Shown here: positions 1 to 5,006 of the stretch, one piece after another | Layout: every line of letters begins with the position of its first letter | Numbering within the stretch: the stretch's first letter is position 1 | Assembly (NCBI GenBank): GCA_034440595.1 | Contig: JAWXCH010000129.1 | Span: 1-6,478 of the forward strand | DNA length: 6,478 bases | Source of the DNA: JAWXCH01 sp034440595 | Lineage (GTDB): Bacteria > Planctomycetota > Planctomycetia > Pirellulales > JALHPA01 | Direction: 5' to 3' | Position numbers and translations under genes: made by a program | The notes under the pieces: model-generated | The model's input: only the letters and a program-made list of their open reading frames with translations | What the model was told of the DNA's origin: nothing | Databases searched by the model: none

Positions 1-467
1 AAGCTGTCGTAGGGGGGTGGGAGACAACCCTAAAAAGTTTGAACCCGGGGGATGTCGTCTTTTGCGATCCACCTTATTCCGATGTTCACTACAGCCGTTT
101 CTATCACGTTCTAGAAACATTGAGTCGCGGGTTGCCCGTGTTGGTTTCTGGAACCGGTCGGAATCCACCATTTGCGGAGCGCCCTCCCTCCAATTTCAGT
201 CGAAGATCGAGCGCAAAGCTTGAGGCAAAGAACCTAGTGCGCTTGGCTGCAGATGGGGGCCTACGAATGGTGATTACATTTCCAGTCACGCCGCAAAGTA
301 ACGGTCTGTCAGCGGCTGCCTTTGCGCGAGAGGCGCGACGCGTCTACCGGTACGTAGAGTTGGAGGAAGTCCATTCTGTTTTCAGCTCACTGGGTGGCAA
401 TGGTGGAAATGGGTTGCGTCCGGCCCGCGAAAAGAGAACCGAACGAATAATTTGCTGCTATCACTGA
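1..467 (+). CDS. DNA adenine methyltransferase, C-terminal part (5' end outside the window)
   Basis: The reading frame is open from the first complete codon at position 3, so this is the 3' end of a longer gene; the TTG at 39 is an internal leucine codon, not a start. Codons 66-77 encode DPPY, the catalytic motif IV of N6-adenine (and N4-cytosine) DNA methyltransferases. It is followed by the YSRFYHVLETL stretch typical of one group of adenine methylases in restriction systems, then by a hydrophobic strand (RMVITFP) and a C-terminal region ending near HSVFSSLGGNGG. Such enzymes transfer a methyl group from S-adenosylmethionine to adenine in a short target sequence and protect it from a partner nuclease. 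The SAM-binding FxGxG motif and target-recognition part must lie upstream of the window. The likely partner is the endonuclease at 3698, or formerly its broken copy at 986. Family is well supported; subgroup and target are unknown. Confidence 0.85.
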   Translation, partial: AVVGGWETTLKSLNPGDVVFCDPPYSDVHYSRFYHVLETLSRGLPVLVSGTGRNPPFAERPPSNFSRRSSAKLEAKNLVRLAADGGLRMVITFPVTPQSNGLSAAAFAREARRVYRYVELEEVHSVFSSLGGNGGNGLRPAREKRTERIICCYH

Positions 468-781
468 CTGCTGCTGCGTCCGCAACTACTGCGTCACCTT
501 GACTTAGGACTCCCGCAGCCCCCGCCCCCCGCCACTGGCCGGACGGGACGGGACAGCCAGCGCGAAACTACATTCGAACGCCTCTACGCCGCCACATGCT
601 GCGCAAGATCGGCGGACACGCGGATACCAGCGCGCGCGAGAACGCTGCGGAGCTCGAAAGAGATATGAGCCTCCAGGAATGGGCCTTCACAACCCTAGAC
701 GTCATCACTGATGGTGTCCCGCATCCCCATGACCAACCCTGCAGATGACTTCTAGAACTCCGCCTTTAACGGCTCCGACAA
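468..781. other. Intergenic stretch with a GC-rich patch; no convincing gene
   Basis: This segment separates the methyltransferase stop from the start of the repeated endonuclease leader. Bases 481-660 are about 67% GC by hand count, well above the 45-55% of nearby coding lines. They include a C-rich tract near 513-532 and a short GGACG/GGACG/GGACA tandem near 541-555. An ATG frame from 596 to 748 gives a 50-residue peptide with no recognisable motif and no good ribosome binding site, so I do not call it a gene. The composition suggests a junction of DNA of different origin. I see no terminator, tRNA or insertion-sequence end here. Confidence 0.5.
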
Positions 782-1243
782 TTGCCTTATTGCGCTACTC
801 TGGCCGGAATCCCCGGTACCTCGAGTAGCTTCCCTGCGTGGGTGAGACCTTGGTCTCTTCTTGCCTCGGATACTCCGATCAGCGACTATTCAATCATCGC
901 AAGCGTTCGAGGCCGCCGAAGGTCATATGGTGCCACTCGAGATAGACCCAGGGTGGAGAATCTTGCCAGCTATTTGGAGACGTGAGTGTGCATTGTTGAT
1001 GTTTTTGGTGTGCAGTCCAATTTCTCTCGATGAGAAGTCGGTGAAGCAACTCATTTCCGTACTCGAAACTAGGATTGCAGATGGCATCACGACCTTTGTT
1101 GAGTTTGGGGAACTGCTTGGCGAATTTCCCGCAGAGCGAATTGTTCAAGACGTAGATCAGTGCTCAACGGACAAGTTTCGGTACAGCGGACTCGCGCTAC
1201 GAGACTCTAAAAATGTGGTTTGTCGTCGACTGGGAATCGCTAA
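782..1243 (+). repeat. Direct repeat copy A: diverged duplicate of the endonuclease leader and 5' end
   Basis: It aligns collinearly with 3493-3957 at an offset of 2711, rising to 2714 after small indels. It starts with a shared TTGCCTTATTGCGCT at 782 and 3493 and ends near the shared GTCGTCG at 1222 and 3936. A hand-compared 68-base stretch in the coding part is about 70% identical. A 31-base block in the leader (859-889 versus 3569-3599) matches at 28 positions. Similarity stops abruptly after about 1243. The divergence shows an old duplication, or import of a related allele, rather than a fresh target-site duplication. Confidence 0.85.
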
Positions 1244-1295
1244 ATCAGGGCTTGCAACAAGCCGTAGTCCGTTTGCAAAATTCCTGATCGCTTAG
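986..1295 (+). pseudogene. Truncated, frameshifted remnant of a PD-(D/E)XK endonuclease gene
   Basis: The GTG at 986 matches the GTG start of the intact endonuclease at 3698, including a GGAG-containing ribosome binding site just upstream. Relative to the intact gene, one extra base lies between 1016 and 1030, which brings an in-frame TGA at 1031-1033 after 15 codons. Past that shift, the other frame encodes EKSVKQLIS, ELLGE, PAERIVQ, SGLAL and RRLG. All of these occur in the same order in the N-terminal ~85 residues of the intact protein, with about 60% amino-acid identity by eye. Homology ends near 1243, before the catalytic D and EVK residues, and an unrelated tail runs to a TAG at 1293. 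The copy therefore lacks the nuclease core and cannot make the enzyme. It is best read as the relic of a paralogous restriction gene whose 3' part was lost or replaced by the cassette that follows. Confidence 0.85.
1252..1281 (+). promoter_or_regulatory. Weak candidate promoter for the membrane-protein operon
   Basis: TTGCAA at 1252-1257 resembles a -35 box. CAAAAT at 1276-1281, 18 bases further on, is a poor -10 box matching TATAAT at four positions. Transcription would begin near 1288, shortly before the ribosome binding site at 1294-1299. TTGCAA also lies inside a 6-bp hairpin (GGCTTG-CAA-CAAGCC, 1249-1263). The motifs are weak and this is only a positional guess. Confidence 0.2.
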
Positions 1296-1298
1296 GAA

Positions 1299-1916
1299 GT
1301 GGCGATGAAAATACTAGAGCACGTAGCGTCCTTCAGCAGGTTCTTACGACAAAAGTTTTCTACTGTCCCCATACTAGGACCGTTGGTTTACAGCAGCGCT
1401 TCGCACCACAAAAATGCAGCAAAAGATCTGTGCGTAATACTGACTTTCGCAACGGCAACATTTTGGCTCACGGCATTACTCCTTTTGATTAACAAGGACG
1501 CACGCGCGATCGGGTACTGGGGCATGTTGCTGTATACAGTTCAATCGGGAGAGCTATTCATCTTCTCCGTGGGTTTCATCGGCCCTATCCTTTTGTTGGC
1601 GTTGAATGATCAAAAGGGACACAAGGAGTTTCCTGGTCGTGGATCTCATGTCGTCGCGCTCATTGTCGTTGGCTTTGTCGCAGTGGGTTTTCATTCACAG
1701 ATACGTGCGCAAATCTTTCGGGGAACGTTCGACGAAGCGGACCTAAGCTTTGGATTCACAGTATCTATCTACATCGCCTGTGCCGCGGTGCTCCTACGAT
1801 ATTTAGCCATGGTTTATAGGCAATCTACCTTCGACCCCGAGGTAGAGATTAAGGCACCAGAAGCCAATTTTGCGAACGAATACGTTCGCAAACATGAAGC
1901 TGGCGATAGACCATGA
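1299..1916 (+). CDS. Four-helix integral membrane protein, paired with the DGQHR protein
   Basis: The longest frame opens with GTG at 1299, but ATG at 1305 is the better start. An AGGAAG ribosome binding site at 1294-1299 lies five bases before that ATG, and the GTG sits inside it. The ATG-started protein is 203 residues. It begins with about 40 residues rich in basic and aromatic amino acids (KILEHVASFSRFLRQKF), probably lying at the membrane surface. About four hydrophobic segments follow, near residues 42-62, 80-100, 115-131 and 150-170. A charged loop (NDQKGHKEFPGRG) separates the second from the third, and a hydrophilic ~35-residue tail ends the protein. I see no catalytic motif and no cleavable signal peptide, and I do not recognise the family. 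Its stop overlaps the start of the next gene as ATGA, so the two are almost certainly co-translated and work together. A membrane effector or anchor role is inferred from that pairing only. Confidence 0.85.
   Translation: MAMKILEHVASFSRFLRQKFSTVPILGPLVYSSASHHKNAAKDLCVILTFATATFWLTALLLLINKDARAIGYWGMLLYTVQSGELFIFSVGFIGPILLLALNDQKGHKEFPGRGSHVVALIVVGFVAVGFHSQIRAQIFRGTFDEADLSFGFTVSIYIACAAVLLRYLAMVYRQSTFDPEVEIKAPEANFANEYVRKHEAGDRP
1869..1892 (+). promoter_or_regulatory. Perfect 10-bp hairpin near the membrane-protein/DGQHR gene junction
   Basis: TTTGCGAACG at 1869-1878 and its exact reverse complement CGTTCGCAAA at 1883-1892 flank a four-base AATA loop. The hairpin lies in the last codons of the membrane-protein gene and ends 20 bases before the ATG of the DGQHR gene. 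That ATG has no strong ribosome binding site of its own. The structure could tune coupled translation or protect/process the mRNA, or serve as a DNA palindrome bound by a protein. It encodes ordinary residues (FANEYVRK), so chance cannot be excluded, but a perfect 10-bp stem this close is unusual. Confidence 0.55.
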
Positions 1917-3103
1917 AATCACAAAGCATCCTGTACGAACCGTTTTCGATCACTCTTCCTTGTATTCGAGTTGAGCAGCCGTTGGGCGCGTTTTTTATTG
2001 CGTCAATCGATGCTGCTGTGTTGCGACAGATTACCTTCAGCGATATTAGGAAGATGTCGGGCGACCGAGAACTTGATACGTATCTGGGCATTCAACGGGA
2101 GCTGGATCCTAAGCGCGTGAAAGACATTCAGAAATATGTGACGACCGTAGATGCATGCTTTCCCACGTCAGTAATTTTGGCGGTTGAGGAGCGCTGCGCG
2201 GAATTCGATACGGAGAAGAGTACGTTAACCCTTCACTCCGTCGCGGCCGATGACGGAGAAGGGCGGGTAACTCGAATTGAGATTGCCAAAGTGCTGGACG
2301 GACAGCACAGAATTGAAGGCCTCAAAGACTATGCGGGGGGCGTTTTTCAAGTCAACGTGAGCATCTTTATCGATATGGATGTTGCGAATCAAGCATATCT
2401 ATTCTCTACGGTCAACTTGGCCCAGACCAAGGTAAAGAAGAGCTTGGTCTACGACTTGTATGAGTACTCCCGCTCAAGAAGCCCACAAAAATCGGCACAC
2501 CACATTGCAGTTGCGCTTGACCAACTACCGACGAGTCCGTTCTATAGGCAGATAAAGCGATTGGGTTCCGCCACTCCCGGCCGCAAAGGGGAAACGCTCA
2601 CCCAGGCGACATTCGTAGAAGCTGTAATGGACCTAATTTCTACAGATCCTGTTTCCGATCGAGACCTTTATAAACGAGGCAAGGTTCCGCGACATGCAGG
2701 CCAAGCAGAAAGTAGGAAGCTCATATTTCGGAACTTGTTTATCGATGAAGAAGACTCTACGATAGCGGACATTCTCCTCTCTTACTTTACTGCAGTTCGC
2801 GGTCGGTGGCCGTTGGCGTGGGACAACCCGGAAAATGGATACATGCTCGCTAGAACCAGTGGGTTTCGGGGCCTAATGCGATTGCTACGACCTTTGTATC
2901 TCAAATCCGTTGATGCGATTGGCGAGGTGCCCCAGTCATCAAAGTTTACTGAGCTGCTAAACCGCTCTCGCCTCGCCGACGAGGAATTTGTGGTCACAAA
3001 GTTTTTGCCCGGAACCGGTGGCGAATCGCGATTATTCAACAGCTTACTTTCTGAAATCTTGCCGGATTCGCAACGCCCCCTTTCTGAGAGCGAACAGCTC
3101 TAA
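1913..3103 (+). CDS. DGQHR-domain protein (DndB-like, ParB-related fold)
   Basis: The 396-residue protein carries DGQHR at residues 129-133 within VLDGQHRIEGL, the signature of the DGQHR/DndB family. Other family hallmarks are the early LPCIRVEQPLG strand, IQRELDPKRVKDIQKYV at about 60-75, FPTSVILAV next, and FSTVNLAQTKVKKSL at about 164-178 with the conserved asparagine N168. In this fold the DGQHR loop corresponds to the nucleotide-binding GERR-type loop of ParB. Best-known members are DndB, a regulator of phosphorothioate DNA modification, and related proteins in other modification or defence loci. No dndA, dndC, dndD, dndE or dptFGH gene is present here, so it is an orphan DndB-like protein. 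The C-terminal half (about 190-396) is mostly helical with no motif I recognise. The ATG start overlaps the upstream membrane-protein stop (ATGA). Family assignment is firm; acting as sensor or regulator of the membrane partner is inference. Confidence 0.93.
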   Translation: MKSQSILYEPFSITLPCIRVEQPLGAFFIASIDAAVLRQITFSDIRKMSGDRELDTYLGIQRELDPKRVKDIQKYVTTVDACFPTSVILAVEERCAEFDTEKSTLTLHSVAADDGEGRVTRIEIAKVLDGQHRIEGLKDYAGGVFQVNVSIFIDMDVANQAYLFSTVNLAQTKVKKSLVYDLYEYSRSRSPQKSAHHIAVALDQLPTSPFYRQIKRLGSATPGRKGETLTQATFVEAVMDLISTDPVSDRDLYKRGKVPRHAGQAESRKLIFRNLFIDEEDSTIADILLSYFTAVRGRWPLAWDNPENGYMLARTSGFRGLMRLLRPLYLKSVDAIGEVPQSSKFTELLNRSRLADEEFVVTKFLPGTGGESRLFNSLLSEILPDSQRPLSESEQL

Positions 3104-3162
3104 TTGTTGCCTTCGGTGAGCTTTCTTGAACATGGCATGAGCTCAATCTGACTAGGGAGTTC

Positions 3163-3423
3163 GTGCGCGACACCATGCTCCTAGAGCTTGATCATCTTGT
3201 TCGAAAGAGGATCAAGTCCATGGACGTAGCCATTGCAATGTGTTCAACGATCGGCGTCGTCGATATTGAGACGCCCGACCTAGCCAAGGTCCTCACTGCG
3301 GCCCGGGCCAAAGTTGAGGTAACTACGGATCGATTTATTCATTACCGCGATGGCGAGCTACAGATGGTCATGATCCTGCGGGAGGCCAACGCCGCGTCTG
3401 TAGTGAAGGTGGCAAGAAAGTAA
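3163..3423 (+). CDS. Small hypothetical protein (86 aa), possible third gene of the cassette
   Basis: The frame starts with GTG at 3163, preceded by AGGGAG at 3154-3159. The spacing is short but better than that of the alternative ATG at 3175, which would give 82 residues. The predicted product has a helical N-terminal half (LELDHLVRKRIKSMDVAIAM), a middle segment TPDLAKVLTAARAKVEV, then an apparent strand-turn-strand (DRFIHYRDGELQMVMILRE) and a short basic end. It has no membrane segment, cysteine cluster or obvious DNA-binding motif, and I do not recognise it. It begins 60 bases after the DGQHR gene on the same strand and may be co-transcribed with it. It lies inside the segment bounded by the two repeat copies. 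A strong hairpin covers codons 9-18. It is probably a real gene because of its ribosome binding site and codon use, but proof is thin. Confidence 0.55.
   Translation: MRDTMLLELDHLVRKRIKSMDVAIAMCSTIGVVDIETPDLAKVLTAARAKVEVTTDRFIHYRDGELQMVMILREANAASVVKVARK
3187..3216 (+). promoter_or_regulatory. Hairpin within the start of the small ORF
   Basis: CTTGATC at 3187-3193 pairs with GATCAAG at 3210-3216. After a single A/G mismatch (3194 and 3209), TCTT at 3195-3198 pairs with AAGA at 3205-3208 around a six-base loop. That makes 11 base pairs with one mismatch, only about 24 bases downstream of the GTG start. No T-run follows, so it is not a standard terminator. It could slow translation initiation or mark a processing site, or be a coding coincidence. 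Confidence 0.4.
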
Positions 3424-3492
3424 GGGATCGGCGATCAAACTATCTGGATCCGGCGAAAGCGCTTCGGTACCTTGCAAGCTGAGCTGCGGCAG
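3424..3492. other. Short intergenic spacer at the right edge of the cassette
   Basis: These 69 bases separate the small ORF from the start of repeat copy B. They contain CTTGCAAG, an 8-base palindrome at 3471-3478. Its first seven bases match CTTGCAA at 1251-1257, just past the end of repeat copy A. No gene or clear promoter is visible. Confidence 0.4.
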
Positions 3493-3957
3493 TTGCCTTA
3501 TTGCGCTGCTTGGGGCGGTATTTGCCTACTTCTGAGCGGATTCTCTGCAGCGGTGAGACCTTCCCCTTTCTTGCCTCCGATACGCCGATCGGCGACTATG
3601 CATTCAACACGCGAGCGCAAGTGGCCCGCCGAATGCCTCGAGGTGCCGCCCAGGCTCGACCCAATGTTGAAATCGCGCAAGCTATTTGGAGGTGTGAGTG
3701 TCCATTCTTGATATTTTGCGGGCGCAGCCGACGCTTCTCGAAGAGAAGTCAATTAAGCAACTCATTTCTATCGCGGGAAATGGAAAACTCACCGATGGCA
3801 GCACGACCTGCGCTGAATTTAGGGAATTACTTGGCGAGGTTCCGGCAGAGCGAATTGTTCAGTATGCAGACGAGTGCCTGAAGGAGGGGTTTCAGGACAG
3901 CGGACTTGCGTTGCAAGACATTATCAATGAAGTTGGTCGTCGGCTTGGTTTTGGGGT
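3493..3957 (+). repeat. Direct repeat copy B: leader and 5' end of the intact endonuclease gene
   Basis: This is the partner of 782-1243. The first ~205 bases precede the endonuclease start codon and the rest encode its N-terminal ~87 residues. The leader carries the 31-base conserved block at 3569-3599, which here includes a perfect 10-base palindrome GCCGATCGGC at 3584-3593; copy A has the imperfect TCCGATCAGC. The ribosome-binding region GCTATTTGGAG is shared by both copies. A frame through the leader encodes LASDTPIGDY, with LASDTPISDY in copy A. The frames do not stay aligned between the copies after that, so the leader is more likely regulatory or a gene remnant than a current gene. Confidence 0.8.
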
Positions 3958-4894
3958 GACGTACGGACGTTACCGCGGTAGGACTGGAGCCATCGGCAAT
4001 GACGGTCTTTGGGAATTGCCAAACGGGCACAAGATTGTCGTAGAGGTCAAAACGACGGATGCCTACCGAATCGACTTAAATGTCATCGCTGCATATCGTC
4101 GTGAGCTGGTGCTGTCTGGGGTGACTAGCGCTGAGGATTCATCCGTTTTGGTAGTTGTAGGTCGAACAGATACGGGCGACCTCGAGGCGCAGATCCGGGG
4201 CTCCCGCCATGCATGGGAAATGCGACTGATTAGTGTAGATGCTTTGGTGCGGCTAATGCTGCTTAAGCAATCTGTCGAAGACCCGGATGCCCTTCGAAGG
4301 ATCTACGAAATTCTCATTCCTCGAGAGTTCACAAAGCTTGACGAGATTGTCGAGCTTGTATTTTCAACTGCGGAAGACGCCAAACAGGTCGACGACATCC
4401 TTGAGACTGACGATGACCAACTAGTTGTTGAGTCGGCGAAAGCCACTGAGACCAAGTTCGCACCGGTCGCATTTAACGCCCTCATCGCAGAGAATGTATC
4501 TAGACACCTAGGTACGCCACTTTTGAAGCGCACGCGAGCGTTATTCTCGTCGCCCGACGAAAGTGTTCGTGTCGTGTGCGCCGCCTCTCGAGCCTACACT
4601 GGGAAAGCACAACAGAACTACTGGTTTGCATTCCATCCGCATCAAAAGGAAGCACTGGAGGGTGCCCAACGCGGATTTGCAGCATTTGGATGTGGTTCGC
4701 CTATGAACACATTCCTGATACCAATGGAAACGTTCAACGGCTGGCTAGAGGGCATGAATATGACCCTCAAGGAAGAGCGGCCATACTGGCACGTGCAGAT
4801 CTACGAGGAAGACGGCAAACCGACGCTAGTTCGGAAGAAGGGTGTTCCCCGAATAGATCTGACGCGATACCACATACCGGTTAGCGTCACCTAA
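3698..4894 (+). CDS. PD-(D/E)XK restriction-type endonuclease
   Basis: The 398-residue protein starts at GTG 3698, five bases after GGAGG at 3688-3692. Residues 1-90 form a helical N-terminal domain with PAERIVQ and RRLG, the part duplicated in the upstream remnant. The nuclease core follows: GAIGND with D102, then VVEVKTT with E116 and K118, giving D-X13-E-X-K, the catalytic pattern of PD-(D/E)XK nucleases that cut DNA with a metal ion. The next segment (LVVVGRTDTGDLEAQIRGSRHAW) looks like the conserved continuation of the core, up to about residue 180. Residues 220-260 are acidic. The C-terminal ~140 residues (YWFAFHPHQ, PMETFNGWL, RPYWHVQIY) look like a separate compact domain, possibly for target recognition. 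Together with the adenine methyltransferase upstream this suggests a type II-like restriction-modification pair, now split by the intervening cassette. Endonuclease fold is firm; specificity and pairing are inferred. Confidence 0.88.
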   Translation: MSILDILRAQPTLLEEKSIKQLISIAGNGKLTDGSTTCAEFRELLGEVPAERIVQYADECLKEGFQDSGLALQDIINEVGRRLGFGVTYGRYRGRTGAIGNDGLWELPNGHKIVVEVKTTDAYRIDLNVIAAYRRELVLSGVTSAEDSSVLVVVGRTDTGDLEAQIRGSRHAWEMRLISVDALVRLMLLKQSVEDPDALRRIYEILIPREFTKLDEIVELVFSTAEDAKQVDDILETDDDQLVVESAKATETKFAPVAFNALIAENVSRHLGTPLLKRTRALFSSPDESVRVVCAASRAYTGKAQQNYWFAFHPHQKEALEGAQRGFAAFGCGSPMNTFLIPMETFNGWLEGMNMTLKEERPYWHVQIYEEDGKPTLVRKKGVPRIDLTRYHIPVSVT

Positions 4895-5006
4895 GCCGTC
4901 GGACATAAGTAACTGTCAGATCAAATGACACAACAGACGTGAAACTCACTGTTAAGCGTCCGCCTTATGCCCGAGCGGGCAACACTTTCTTCACGCTAGG
5001 TCAGCC
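4895..5006. other. Intergenic spacer between the two nuclease genes
   Basis: The 112 bases hold no ORF. There is a near-palindrome GCCCGAGCGGGC at 4969-4980 and a weak inverted repeat AACAG (4932-4936) / CTGTT (4949-4953). Neither is followed by a T-run. The next gene may have its own promoter here, but I cannot identify convincing boxes. Confidence 0.35.

Noticed and set aside
596..748. A 50-residue ATG frame in the GC-rich spacer
   Set aside because: No ribosome binding site, no recognisable motif, and high GC inflates open-frame length by chance.
861..1295. A 144-residue open frame as an independent gene
   Set aside because: Its C-terminal two-thirds is the frameshifted remnant of the endonuclease N-terminus. 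Its beginning lies in the shared leader in a different frame and has no ribosome binding site.
1913..3103. Calling the DGQHR gene dndB
   Set aside because: Only the family signature is shared. None of the other phosphorothioation genes are in the window, so the symbol would imply an unsupported function.
3501..3881. A 126-residue frame overlapping the endonuclease start
   Set aside because: It runs through the leader and then out of frame with the clearly coding endonuclease gene. The matching frame in copy A breaks, so it is a shadow or an old remnant.
4951..4957. GTTAAGC, which fits the integron attC core GTTRRRY
   Set aside because: No matching RYYYAAC partner or typical attC inverted repeat is present nearby, and the genes are not arranged as integron cassettes.
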